Source: Arthrobacter sp. Y-9
GTDB lineage: Bacteria > Actinomycetota > Actinomycetes > Actinomycetales > Micrococcaceae
Reading direction: 5' to 3'
Length of the DNA stretch: 64,000 bases
NCBI RefSeq assembly: GCF_029690065.1
Contig: NZ_CP121463.1
Coordinates: 434,001-498,000 of the forward strand
The notes beneath the pieces are model-generated. The model saw nothing but the letters and a program-made list of their open reading frames with translations. It had not been told where the DNA came from and ran no database searches. Positions 33,116 through 41,295 of the stretch are shown piece after piece. The number at the start of each line of letters is the position of its first letter. Position 1 is the first letter of the stretch. Position numbers and translations under genes: made by a program.

Positions 33116-33538
33116 ATGTCCGACGAATTCCGTTCGAACCTCCTGGGGCCTGAGCCCACGAAGCTGCCGGCCGAGACCGAGGTGTACCAGCATCTCGCCC
33201 TCGGCGCGCACCCTCAGGATCTCGTGGCGAAGTACCCGGCCTCGTCCCTGCTCTGGGCCCTTGCGGCCGAGCAGGCGTGGACCGAAGGCCGGACCGTCGA
33301 GTCCTACGCGTTCGCCCGGGTCGGGTACCACCGCGGCCTGGACGCCCTGCGCCGCAACGGCTGGCGCGGCGCCGGTCCCATCCCGTGGGAGCACGAGCCG
33401 AACCAGGGTTTCCTCCGGGCGCTGTACGCCCTGGGACGCGCCTCCGCGGCGATCGGTGAACCCGACGAGCCCGAGCGGATCTCGACGTTCCTGAACGACT
33501 CGGACCCCACGGCGAAGGCGGCCATCGAGGCCCTCTGA
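33116..33538 (+). CDS. DUF3151 family protein
   Basis: The protein has 140 residues, soluble and mostly helical. It begins MSDEFRSNLLGPEPTKLP and contains AWTEGRTVESYAFARVGYHR and GWRGAGPIPWEHEPNQGFLR, the conserved blocks of the actinobacterial DUF3151 family. It starts two bases after the aldolase stop, so it is in the fba operon, an arrangement widely kept in the phylum. Its function has not been described to my knowledge. The linkage hints at an aldolase- or glycolysis-related role. Confidence 0.83.
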   Translation: MSDEFRSNLLGPEPTKLPAETEVYQHLALGAHPQDLVAKYPASSLLWALAAEQAWTEGRTVESYAFARVGYHRGLDALRRNGWRGAGPIPWEHEPNQGFLRALYALGRASAAIGEPDEPERISTFLNDSDPTAKAAIEAL

Positions 33539-33553
33539 GCTGCGGCTGGTTGT

Positions 33554-33601
33554 ACGACGACGGCGGCCGGTCACCGGAAGGTGACCGGCCGCCGTCGTCG
33601 T
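33554..33601. terminator. 22-bp perfect hairpin with GGAA tetraloop
   Basis: Arms 33554-33575 and 33580-33601 pair without mismatch around a GGAA loop, just after the fba-DUF3151 operon. Confidence 0.85.
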
Positions 33602-33648
33602 GTGAGCGTCGCCCGGCGGCCGAGCTCGCTGTCGCCAGGCCGCCCGCT

Positions 33649-33721
33649 GCTGAACTCGCGATGTTCGGGCTGAGCTCGCTACGGCCTGTAGCGGGCTCAG
33701 CCCTGTTCCAGCGAGTTCAGC
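33649..33721. repeat. long composite intergenic hairpin
   Basis: GCTGAACTCGC (33649-33659) pairs with 33711-33721. After a 7x7 internal loop GGGCTGAGC (33667-33675) pairs with 33695-33703, and CGCTAC pairs with GTAGCG around a five-base loop. It lies between convergent genes, next to the 22-bp hairpin. Confidence 0.8.
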
Positions 33722-33742
33722 GCGGGGACGAAGCCGTCTCCC

Positions 33743-35317
33743 TCAGGCCTTGCGCAGTTCGCGTCGCAGGATCTTCCCGGACGCCGACTTCGGGATGGCG
33801 TCCAGGAACTCGACCTGCCGGACCTTCTTGTGCGGCGCGACGTGGGCCGCCACGAACTCCATGACCGCGGCGGCGTCGAGTTCCGAGCCGGGCTGCCGCA
33901 CGACGAACGCCTTGGGCACCTCCTGGTGGTCCTCGTCGAAGGCGCCGACCACCGCGACGTCGGCCACCTCCGGGTGCGTGAGCAGCAGGGCCTCCAGCTC
34001 GGCCGGCGGGATCTGATAGCCCTTGTACTTGATGAGTTCCTTGAGCCGGTCGACGATGCTGACCACGCCGGTGGAGGAGACCGTGGCGATGTCGCCGGTG
34101 TGGAGGAAGCCGTCGGCGTCGAGGGTCTCCGCCGTGGCCTCGGGGAGATTCAGGTACCCCACCATGACGTTGGGTCCTCGGCAGAGCAGGTGGCCCGGTT
34201 CGCTCACGCCCTCGGCCGGCGGGTCGATGTCCTCCCCGGTGGCCAGGTCCACGATCCGGATGTCCATGTTCGGCACCGTGTAGCCGCAGCTGCCGAGCGG
34301 CACGCCGTCCGCCGAGCGGGGGATCAGGTGGGAGACCGGGCTCATCTCGCTCATGCCGTAGCCCTGCAGCATCGTGCAGCCGAGACGTTCCGCGACGGCG
34401 TGACCCAGCTCCTCGTCCAGCGGCGCGGCCCCGGACAGGGCGGTGTGGACGCTGGAGAGGTCGTAGTCCGCCACGAGGGGGTGCTTCGCGAGGGCGACGG
34501 CCACCGGAGGCGCGATGAAGAGGTACGTCACGCGGTGTTCCTGGATGATGCGCAGGAACTCGGTGAGGTCGAACTTGGGCATCGTGACGAGCTGTGCGCG
34601 TTCGGCGAGGGCCAGGTTCAGGAGCACCGTCATCCCGTAGATGTGGAAGAACGGGAGCAGCGCCAGCAGCACGTCGTCGCGGCTGACCTCCAGAAGCGCC
34701 CGGCTCTGCTGGACATTGGCCACCAGATTGCGGTGCGTGAGCATGACGCCCTTGGGCTTGCCGCTCGTGCCGGACGAGAAGGGGAGCGCCGCGATGTGGG
34801 TGGCCGGGTCGAGGTGCACCTCGGGCGCCGGGTGGCCGGCTGTCAGCACGTCCTTGAGCGACGGGTGTCCCGGGGCTCCGTCCAGGACCACGAGGCGCTC
34901 GGCGGGGATGCTCTGATGGGCCGCGGCCGCTTCAGCACGCTCGAGGAACGGCGAGATCGTGAAGAGCCAGCCGGCGCCGGCGTCCTCGAGCTGGTGCCCC
35001 ACCTCGTCGGCGGTGTAGAGGGCGTTGATGGTGGTGGCGGCCGCGCCGGCGCGGAGAATCCCGTGGAAGACGGCGGCGAAGGCCGGGATGTTGGGGGCGA
35101 AGAGCCCCACCACATCGCCCGGCCGCACGCCGTGGGCGGCCAGATAGCCCGCGACCGCGTCGATCTGCGCCACGAGCGTCCCGTAGTCGGTCTCGGCTCC
35201 CGTGGTGCCGTCCACCAGGGCGATCCGCGCGCGGTCGGTGTCATCGAGGGAGCCGAAAAGGTAGTCGTAGACGCTCACCTCGGGGATGTCGACGTCGGGG
35301 AACGGGCTGCTGAACAC
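33743..35317 (-). CDS. 4-coumarate-CoA-ligase-like acyl-CoA synthetase
   Basis: The protein has 524 residues of the ANL superfamily. P-loop PFSSGTSGKPKGVMLTH, LPFFHIYGMTV, GYGMSEMSPVSH, the hinge DGFLHTGDIATVSSTG and IVDRLKELIKYKGYQI and the adenylation lysine in PKSASGKILRREL are all present. It activates a carboxylic acid with ATP and transfers it to CoA. The motif set fits aromatic or medium-chain acids, but the substrate is not decided by sequence reading. ATG 35317 follows AGGAGG. No pathway partners are adjacent. Confidence 0.86.
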   Translation of the reverse strand: MFSSPFPDVDIPEVSVYDYLFGSLDDTDRARIALVDGTTGAETDYGTLVAQIDAVAGYLAAHGVRPGDVVGLFAPNIPAFAAVFHGILRAGAAATTINALYTADEVGHQLEDAGAGWLFTISPFLERAEAAAAHQSIPAERLVVLDGAPGHPSLKDVLTAGHPAPEVHLDPATHIAALPFSSGTSGKPKGVMLTHRNLVANVQQSRALLEVSRDDVLLALLPFFHIYGMTVLLNLALAERAQLVTMPKFDLTEFLRIIQEHRVTYLFIAPPVAVALAKHPLVADYDLSSVHTALSGAAPLDEELGHAVAERLGCTMLQGYGMSEMSPVSHLIPRSADGVPLGSCGYTVPNMDIRIVDLATGEDIDPPAEGVSEPGHLLCRGPNVMVGYLNLPEATAETLDADGFLHTGDIATVSSTGVVSIVDRLKELIKYKGYQIPPAELEALLLTHPEVADVAVVGAFDEDHQEVPKAFVVRQPGSELDAAAVMEFVAAHVAPHKKVRQVEFLDAIPKSASGKILRRELRKA

Positions 35318-35571
35318 GGTGCCTCCTGCGTGCCGGGACCAGGCGCCGTCAGGGCCGCGGCGCCTTGGTTACCGGTCAGTATGGGTGATCGCGGCGGAAA
35401 TGGCGAGAGGTCCAGACCGGCCCGACGTGCGACTTGACAAGATGACGAATCGAGATCTGTGACCCGTTGACACGGTGTGCCTCCGATGATGCACTGAAAT
35501 CAGCACTGCATGGCAGCACTAGGGGGCCGGGTGCTTTTTCATCACTCAACTGCTATGACAAGGCATCAACC

Positions 35572-36261
35572 ATGGAGAATCAGTCCACCACTCGTCCATT
35601 CCGTTCCCGGAAAGTCCGCGCCATCCTGGCCGGAGGTCTCGTTCTGGGAGTAGGCGCGGTCTTCACGCTCGCCGCCTGGACCGACAACGAATGGGTCTTC
35701 GGCCAGAACGACGCCGGAACCGGCGGCCCGGGCACCAAGACCTACCAGATGGAGCAGAACACCTGGACCGGGACCGCGGGCGCCGCATCCTGGAGCGATC
35801 AGGGAAGCAAGAACGGCGGTGCTCTGACCTTCGCCGTCAATGCCGACAAGCTGGTCCCGGGCAGCACGGTCTACGCACCGATGCAGCTCCGCGCGGCCGC
35901 CGGCTCCGAGGCGCTGACCGCCACCCTCGCCGAAGGCGTGCAGGCCACCCCCGTGGTGGACCCCACGAACAACTCGGCGCTGTATGCGGCACTGACCTAT
36001 TCGGCGAAGTCCGGCGTGACCAAGGCCCAGTGCAACGCGGCGGGCTTCAGCGCCAACGGCGCCGTCCTGGTCGCCGCCGGCCAGCCTTTGACCGCCACCT
36101 CGGCCACCCCGATCAGCCTGCCCGCCGGCCCGGACGCGGCCACGGCCGGCACCGGGGTGGACGTCTGCCTGGCGATCACGCTGCCGACCACCGCCGATCC
36201 GTCGCTCCAGGGCAAGAAGACCACCCCGCTCTGGCGCTTCACCAGCACCGTCGGTTCCTGA
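35572..36261 (+). CDS. SipW-cognate secreted protein
   Basis: The protein has 229 residues. A basic start (RPFRSRKVRA) and hydrophobic ILAGGLVLGVGAVFTLAAWTD form the alternate signal peptide recognised by SipW-type peptidases, with the characteristic AAWTDNEW after the cleavage region. The mature part is a Thr/Ala/Gly-rich predicted beta-sandwich with two Cys, comparable in size to TasA/camelysin-like proteins. ATG 35572 follows a weak AAGG. The gene is three bases upstream of the SipW-type peptidase gene, so the two are made together. Confidence 0.78.
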   Translation: MENQSTTRPFRSRKVRAILAGGLVLGVGAVFTLAAWTDNEWVFGQNDAGTGGPGTKTYQMEQNTWTGTAGAASWSDQGSKNGGALTFAVNADKLVPGSTVYAPMQLRAAAGSEALTATLAEGVQATPVVDPTNNSALYAALTYSAKSGVTKAQCNAAGFSANGAVLVAAGQPLTATSATPISLPAGPDAATAGTGVDVCLAITLPTTADPSLQGKKTTPLWRFTSTVGS

Positions 36262-36264
36262 TCG

Positions 36265-36810
36265 GTGCTGACGCGCAGCATCAGGACGGTCCGCGAAGTT
36301 CTCCTGAGCGTCGCGGCCGTCCTGGGCCTGTTGTGTCTGCTGTCCGTCCTGGCGGCCCTGCTGTTCGGCGCGGGATTCGTGGTGTTCCGGACCGGTTCCA
36401 TGGAACCGGAGTATCCGGTCGGCGCCCTGTCCCTCACCGTTCGGGTTCCCGCTGACCAACTCAAGCCCGGGGAGGTGGCCTCCGTGACGCGTCAGGGCAC
36501 GAAGACCCTGGTCACGCACCGCGTGGTCTCCGTGACGCCCGAGCCCGGCGCCGGGAAGGGCGCGGCGACCCTGGTGCTCAAGGGGGACGCGAACAGCTCC
36601 CAGGATCCCGTGCCGTACCAGGTGACGACCGCGCAGCGCGTCGTGTTCACGGTCCCCGTCCTGGGATCCTGGGTCATGGCCACCCGTGGCCCGTGGTTCC
36701 TGGGCGCCGCCACCCTGGTGATCGCTGCCTTGGTGACCTGGGCCTTCTGGCCGCACCGGGAGCCGCGGCACCGCGGAGGGCAGCAGGCGGGTCCTCAGGA
36801 GTCGTCATGA
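36265..36810 (+). CDS. sipW: SipW-type (ER/archaeal type) signal peptidase I
   Basis: The protein has 181 residues. A first membrane helix (about 10-38) leads to VFRTGSMEPEYPVGALSL with nucleophile Ser45. His85 in LVTHRVVSV replaces the usual bacterial lysine, and LKGDANSSQDP gives the later Asp. A second helix lies near residues 145-165. This Ser/His type removes signal peptides of dedicated cargo such as TasA in Bacillus. It is flanked by proteins bearing the matching alternate signals and overlaps the next gene by four bases. Confidence 0.86.
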   Translation: MLTRSIRTVREVLLSVAAVLGLLCLLSVLAALLFGAGFVVFRTGSMEPEYPVGALSLTVRVPADQLKPGEVASVTRQGTKTLVTHRVVSVTPEPGAGKGAATLVLKGDANSSQDPVPYQVTTAQRVVFTVPVLGSWVMATRGPWFLGAATLVIAALVTWAFWPHREPRHRGGQQAGPQESS

Positions 36811-37568
36811 GACGGGCCGGCCGACGCGCCGCACTGCTCCTCGCCGGTCTCCTGCTCGCGGGCCCCGCCGTGGTCTGCTGGCAGGCAGGGGCGGCGAGCG
36901 GTGCGGGGCAGGATCCGGTCTTCACCCCGGTTCCCGAGACAGGCGGGCGGGGACACCTCCAGCTCGCCTCCTCGCCGTACCCGTTGACCTTCCCGTCGCT
37001 GCGGTCCGGGCAGCAGTACAGCTGGCAGCTGCGGCTGCGGGTCGCGGAGGGTGAGCCGGCCACGACCTCCCTGAAGCTCAGCGCCATGGGTGCCCTCGCG
37101 GCGAACGGGGGATACCTCGTCACAGTCCGCGAGTGCTCCGAACCCTGGAGCGGAGCGAGCGGCGTGGGCGCGGAACTTCGCTGCCCGGTACGTCCCGTGC
37201 TCCGTGTCGACCGTCAGGCGCTGAAAACGGTGGACTCGCAGACCAGCGTGGCCCTGGCCGGGCTGCCCCGTGGGAAGGATTCGTACCTGGCGGTCACCCT
37301 GGAGGCCCCGCGCGGAACTCAGGCTGCCCCGCGGGGCGGCCTGCGGCTCGGGCTCGGGATCACCGCGCACTCGGAGGACGACGCCGGGCCCACCCCGCCG
37401 ACGGACGGTCACCTGGGCGAGACGGGCTTCGAGGGGAGCCGTTTCGCGCTGCTGGGCGGCGGCGCGCTGCTGGCCGGCGCCGCGCTGTGGGCGGCCTTCC
37501 GGCGGGTTCCGGCCGCGGTGAGCAGGGGAGAAGGGCACGACGACGAGAAGGACGGAGGAGGCTCGTGA
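36807..37568 (+). CDS. membrane-anchored protein of the SipW operon
   Basis: The protein has 253 residues. A signal peptide (residues 1-30) precedes an extracellular domain of about 165 residues with a Cys pair (RECSEPW, ELRCPVRP). Then comes HLGETG, a membrane helix FALLGGGALLAGAALWAAF and a charged tail of about 30 residues ending in DDEKDGGGS. HLGETG resembles a sortase motif, but the long tail favours a plain C-terminal anchor. It is coupled by ATGA to sipW and by GTGA to the next gene. It may hold the secreted fibre or mat protein at the surface, which is inference. Confidence 0.68.
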   Translation: MRRAGRRAALLLAGLLLAGPAVVCWQAGAASGAGQDPVFTPVPETGGRGHLQLASSPYPLTFPSLRSGQQYSWQLRLRVAEGEPATTSLKLSAMGALAANGGYLVTVRECSEPWSGASGVGAELRCPVRPVLRVDRQALKTVDSQTSVALAGLPRGKDSYLAVTLEAPRGTQAAPRGGLRLGLGITAHSEDDAGPTPPTDGHLGETGFEGSRFALLGGGALLAGAALWAAFRRVPAAVSRGEGHDDEKDGGGS

Positions 37569-38068
37569 GGAGGAAGGGCGGGATCGCCGCAGCGCTGGCC
37601 GCGTGCGCCGTCGTCGTCTCCGCCGTGCCCACCTCCGCCGCGTGGAGCGACCGCGAATGGACAGCGGGCGCCGGAATCGGGACGTACACCGTGCCGCCGG
37701 CCACATTCACCAGACCCTGTGCCTACAACGCCGGGGTGCTCGGGCTCGGCGCCAAGATCATCATCTACTGGAAGCCACCTGCCGGGTTCGCCCTCGCCAA
37801 CGCCACCGTGTACGCCTCGCAGAGTGGTCTCGGGTCTGCGCTGGCGCCGCTGACAGGTTTCTCCATGACCGCGAACACCACCGGCACCACGTCCGAGTAC
37901 ACGACCGAGGTCCCGGTGAACCTCCTCGGGGGACTCCTGGGCCTGGGGACCGAACTGGAACTGGCGATCGTCATCAACAGCGGCACCTGGCCCTCCGTGC
38001 CGGTCAAGGTCCGCGCCAATCCGGGGCTCGTCGGCGGTCTGGGAGGGTCCTGCACGAACATCGGCTGA
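37565..38068 (+). CDS. second SipW-cognate secreted protein
   Basis: The protein has 167 residues. The start is GTG 37565, overlapping the previous stop, with GGAGGAGG just upstream. A basic MRRKGG start and a hydrophobic core are followed by PTSAAWSDREWTAGAGIG, matching the AAW[TS]DxEW motif of the first gene of the operon. The mature domain is Gly/Leu/Thr-rich with Cys near each end (TRPCAYN, GGSCTNIG), consistent with a disulfide-closed beta fold. Probably secreted through the SipW-type peptidase. Confidence 0.72.
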   Translation: MRRKGGIAAALAACAVVVSAVPTSAAWSDREWTAGAGIGTYTVPPATFTRPCAYNAGVLGLGAKIIIYWKPPAGFALANATVYASQSGLGSALAPLTGFSMTANTTGTTSEYTTEVPVNLLGGLLGLGTELELAIVINSGTWPSVPVKVRANPGLVGGLGGSCTNIG

Positions 38069-38158
38069 CCGTCGTGAAGCGGCCCGATGCGGGCTGTCGG
38101 CCCCGGTCGACTAAGCTGGGTAGGTCAACGCCCCTGCCGAATCCTCGGGGAGGATCTA

Positions 38159-39448
38159 ATGCCAGCAATCGTGATCGTCGGAGCCCAGTGGGGCGATGAA
38201 GGCAAGGGAAAGGCCACCGACCTCCTGGGCGGGCGCGTGGATTACGTGGTCAAGCCCAACGGCGGCAACAACGCCGGCCACACGGTCGTGGTGAACGGTG
38301 AGAAGTACGAGCTCAAGCTCCTTCCCGCCGGCATTCTCAGCCCCAACGCCATCCCGGTGATCGGCAACGGCTGCGTGGTGAACCTCGAGGCCCTCTTCCA
38401 GGAGATCGACGGTCTGGAAGCCCGCGGTGCGGACACCTCCCGTCTCCGCGTCTCCGCCAACGCCCACCTCGTGGCCCCGTACCACCAGGTGCTGGACAAG
38501 GTCACCGAGCGCTTCCTCGGCAAGCGCGCCATCGGCACCACGGGCCGCGGCATCGGTCCCGCCTACATGGACAAGGTGGCCCGTCTCGGCCTCCGCGTCC
38601 AGGATGTCTTCGACGAGTCGATCCTCCGCCAGAAGGTGGAAGGCTCCCTGCACCAGAAGAACCAGCTCCTGGTGAAGGTCTACAACCGCCGTGCCGTGGA
38701 GGTGGAGGAGATCGTCCAGTACTTCCTCTCGTTCGCCGAGCGCCTGCGCCCCCTCATGATCGACTCGACCTACGAGCTCAACAGGGCCCTGGACGAGGGC
38801 AAGGTGGTCCTCATGGAGGGCGGCCAGGCCACCTTCCTGGACGTGGACCACGGCACCTACCCGTTCGTGACCTCGTCCAACCCCACCGCGGGCGGCGCGT
38901 CCGTGGGTTCCGGCATCGGCCCCACCCGCATCTCCCGGTCGATCGGCATCATCAAGGCGTACACCACGCGCGTGGGCGCCGGGCCGTTCCCCACCGAGCT
39001 GTTCGACGACATGGGTCTCTACCTGCAGAAGACCGGCGGCGAGTTCGGCGTGAACACCGGCCGTCCGCGTCGCTGTGGCTGGTATGACGCCGTCCTGGCC
39101 CGTCACGCCTCCCGCGTCAACGGCTTCACGGACTACTTCCTCACCAAGCTGGACGTCCTCACGGGCATCGAGCAGATCCCGGTCTGCGTGGCCTACGACG
39201 TCGACGGCGTCCGCCACGACGAGATGCCGATGACCCAGACGGACTTCCACCACGCGAAGCCCATCTTCGAGTACTTCCCGGGCTGGACCGAGGACATCAG
39301 CGGCGCCAAGACCCTGGACGACCTCCCGGAGAACGCCCGCAACTACGTCCTCGCGCTGGAACGTCTCTCCGGCACCCGGTTCTCCGCCATCGGCGTGGGC
39401 CCGGACCGCGAGCAGACCATCGTCGTCCACGACCTGATCGAGGACTGA
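38159..39448 (+). CDS. purA: adenylosuccinate synthetase
   Basis: The protein has 429 residues. The GTP loop [18 protein letters not shown] at the N-terminus, the switch region [31 protein letters not shown] and the C-terminal [10 protein letters not shown] are diagnostic. It couples IMP and aspartate using GTP in AMP synthesis. ATG 38159 follows GGGGAGGA, and TAAGCT lies in the gap after the SipW operon as a possible -10. Other purine genes (purSQL) lie about 6 kb away on the other strand. A perfect terminator follows. Confidence 0.95.
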   Translation: MPAIVIVGAQWGDEGKGKATDLLGGRVDYVVKPNGGNNAGHTVVVNGEKYELKLLPAGILSPNAIPVIGNGCVVNLEALFQEIDGLEARGADTSRLRVSANAHLVAPYHQVLDKVTERFLGKRAIGTTGRGIGPAYMDKVARLGLRVQDVFDESILRQKVEGSLHQKNQLLVKVYNRRAVEVEEIVQYFLSFAERLRPLMIDSTYELNRALDEGKVVLMEGGQATFLDVDHGTYPFVTSSNPTAGGASVGSGIGPTRISRSIGIIKAYTTRVGAGPFPTELFDDMGLYLQKTGGEFGVNTGRPRRCGWYDAVLARHASRVNGFTDYFLTKLDVLTGIEQIPVCVAYDVDGVRHDEMPMTQTDFHHAKPIFEYFPGWTEDISGAKTLDDLPENARNYVLALERLSGTRFSAIGVGPDREQTIVVHDLIED

Positions 39449-39465
39449 CCTCCTCATTCCTTTCT

Positions 39466-39501
39466 CGAGGGCCGGTGGCGCGTTGGCGCCGCCGGCCCTC
39501 G
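39466..39501 (+). terminator. terminator of purA
   Basis: A 16-bp stem (39466-39481/39486-39501, one G-T pair) with loop GTTG. Confidence 0.8.
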
Positions 39502-39516
39502 GTGTTCGGGGCCGGG

Positions 39517-39655
39517 GGATGCATTCCCGAAAGCGGCGCATCGCGCGCCGCAGCGAGGAACGAGCGCAGGCGAGTAAGAGAGCAGGCAGGGGTCCCCGGC
39601 CGAGCTTGCGAGTGCCGGGGGGCCTGCGAACGCTAAGCCGCGTGGGAATGCATCC
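39517..39655. repeat. nested inverted repeat after purA
   Basis: GGATGCATTCCC (39517-39528) pairs with GGGAATGCATCC (39644-39655). GCGGC (39533-39537) pairs with GCCGC (39637-39641). Inside lie GCAGG/CCTGC and CCCCGGC/GCCGGGG. It is a highly structured element of about 139 bases in a gap of 233 bases, with no coding potential I can support. Confidence 0.7.
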
Positions 39656-39669
39656 TCCAGGCGGAGGAA

Positions 39670-39675
39670 TAGGCT
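39670..39675 (+). promoter_or_regulatory. -10 element of the CoA-binding protein gene (leaderless)
   Basis: TAGGCT, six bases, then ATG 39682. Confidence 0.55.
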
Positions 39676-39681
39676 TAGGGC

Positions 39682-40137
39682 ATGGCACACGTCAACGATC
39701 CCGCCGTCATCGAGAAGCTCATCACCACGAAGGGCCGCTGGGCCGTGGTCGGGCTGAGCACCAACGAATGGCGCGCCGCCTATGACGTCTCCCTCACCGT
39801 GCGCGACCGCATGGGGATGGAGATCATCCCCATCAACCCCAAGGGCGAGGACGTCCACGGCGAGAAGGGCTACACGCTGCTGTCCGAGGTGCCGGGCCAG
39901 GTGGACGTGGTGGAGTGTTTCGTGAACTCCGAACGCGTCGGCGCGGTGGTGGATCAGGCCATCGAGGCGGGCGCCAAGGCGATCTGGATGCAGCTCGGCG
40001 TCGTGGATGAGGCCGCCGCCGAACGCGCGGAGGCCGCCGGGCTGGACGTCATCATGAACGAGTGCCCCGACCGTGTGCTGCACCGCTGGGCCCAGGAGGG
40101 CCGGCGTCTGGACACGGACGGCGCCGCGACGGCCTGA
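39682..40137 (+). CDS. CoA-binding (YccU-like) protein
   Basis: The protein has 151 residues, a single Rossmann domain of the CoA_binding_2 family. WAVVGLSTNEWRAAYDVSL forms the nucleotide loop, IIPINPKGEDVHGEKGY follows, and AIWMQLGVVDEAAA and DVIMNECPDRVLHRW end the fold. Members bind CoA and are thought to sense or help acylation or persulfide metabolism. The role is not settled. The structured element upstream is not part of its message if the leaderless start is right. Confidence 0.85.
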   Translation: MAHVNDPAVIEKLITTKGRWAVVGLSTNEWRAAYDVSLTVRDRMGMEIIPINPKGEDVHGEKGYTLLSEVPGQVDVVECFVNSERVGAVVDQAIEAGAKAIWMQLGVVDEAAAERAEAAGLDVIMNECPDRVLHRWAQEGRRLDTDGAATA

Positions 40138-40157
40138 GCGCCCCGCACACGCACGCA

Positions 40158-40187
40158 CGACGACGGCGGGCGACCCCGGCGTCGTCG
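40158..40187 (+). terminator. hairpin after the CoA-binding protein gene
   Basis: CGACGACG (40158-40165) pairs with CGTCGTCG (40180-40187), with extra GGG/CCC pairing inside. Confidence 0.5.
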
Positions 40188-40234
40188 CACACGGTTGAGA
40201 GCCGCACACGGCGGCCTGGCGAGGAGGAGCGGAC

Positions 40235-40633
40235 ATGGACGCCCGCGAGCTGCGCGAGTTCTGCCTGGAGTTCCCGGGTGCGGTGGAGGATTTCCCGTTC
40301 GACCCGGACACCTCCGTCTTCAAGGTCGCGTCCGAGGTGGAGGGCGCCCGGCATCCGGCGAAGATGTTCGCCCTGACGCGGCTGCGCGCCCTGCCGCTCT
40401 CCGTGAGCCTGAAGTGTGATCCCGTGGTGGCCCTGCAGTTGCGGGCGGGCTACCCGCAGATCACCGGGGCCTGGCACCTGAACAAGAAGCACTGGAACGG
40501 CGTGCTCCTGGAAGGACTGCCGGACGAACTGCTGCGGAACATGATCGAGGATTCGTACGACCTCGTGGTGTCCGGCCTGAGCCGTCGCCAGCAGGAACAG
40601 CTGAGCTGGAAGGGCCTGGTCGAGCGCGGCTGA
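40235..40633 (+). CDS. MmcQ/YjbR family protein
   Basis: The protein has 132 residues. LREFCLEFPGAVEDFPFDPD at the N-terminus, SLKCDPVVALQLRAGYPQIT and GAWHLNKKHWNGVLLEG are the conserved blocks of MmcQ/YjbR proteins. These have a double-wing DNA-binding-like fold with no proven activity. ATG 40235 follows GAGGAGGAG. It is soluble and stands alone. A long gene-free region follows. Confidence 0.82.
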   Translation: MDARELREFCLEFPGAVEDFPFDPDTSVFKVASEVEGARHPAKMFALTRLRALPLSVSLKCDPVVALQLRAGYPQITGAWHLNKKHWNGVLLEGLPDELLRNMIEDSYDLVVSGLSRRQQEQLSWKGLVERG

Positions 40634-41295
40634 GTGGGACTTCTACGCGGCCCTTGCAGGGGCCTTTGCGGGCTTCTCCGGCGGCGTGACGGGCAGGACT
40701 GTCGGACCGGACTGCCGGACCGGGTGGTGGGGCCGGGCCGGGCAACAGGGACGCCCTGGCCGGACCCCACCACTGTCCCCAGGACCAGGTCCTGGGCACC
40801 GGGTGACCGCCTCCTAAAACAGTCACCCTGCCACCCGCGGTGGGAATCCCCCGATTCCCGTCCACGGGCGCACCGCACGCGCCCCCGAGGGCTACCCCTG
40901 AGACCACCGTGCCGCGTACTGTGCAGGGTAGCGCCGGGTGCTGAGCCCACTCCCAAGTAGTGACTACTCGATTCTCGGGGGCTCGCGGACCGTCATCGGG
41001 CCGTGACCCGGTCCGAAAACCCGGTCCGCTCGTGGTCCGGTATGGGGGAACGCGGCGCTGAACTGCGACGATCCTCCCGGAGACCCGTGGCGCGCGGGAG
41101 CCTGAAACCTCCCGGACCTCTGGCGGTTATGAAATCGCAATGAAAGAAGTTGATCAAAACTCCCGGGAAATATTGCGTTTCGCTCAAAGATGGTGTTGCA
41201 TATCACACAGACGCGGGTCTGCTTGGATCCAGGTCACGCTGGTCGAAGTCGCAGATGACCCGCCCAGTTCCTTTGAGTCATCGGAAGGTAACGAT
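40634..41295. other. gene-free region dense in inverted repeats
   Basis: No gene can be supported. GTGGTGGGG (40724-40732) pairs with CCCCACCAC (40765-40773). CCCAGGAC (40778-40785) pairs with GTCCTGGG (40789-40796), and GGGTGAC (40801-40807) with GTCACCC (40822-40828). The last 150 bases are more AT-rich and hold the promoter region of the amino-sugar importer. Confidence 0.6.
41208..41221. promoter_or_regulatory. candidate operator of the amino-sugar importer
   Basis: CAGAC-GCGG-GTCTG is a perfect 5+5 inverted repeat 75 bases before the binding-protein start. It does not match the DasR consensus closely. The cognate regulator is unknown. Confidence 0.35.

Noticed and set aside
38156-39688. 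510-residue open frame antisense to purA
   Set aside because: purA is unambiguous. The antisense frame is a codon-bias artefact and also crosses the purA terminator.
41191-41211. CRP/GlxR site around GTGTTGCATATCACAC
   Set aside because: The half-sites do not align with TGTGA-N6-TCACA at the required spacing.
41140-41295. N-terminal extension of the NgcE-like protein to 41140
   Set aside because: It would bury the Tat/lipoprotein leader 52 residues inside the protein. The ribosome site GGAAGG fits ATG 41296.
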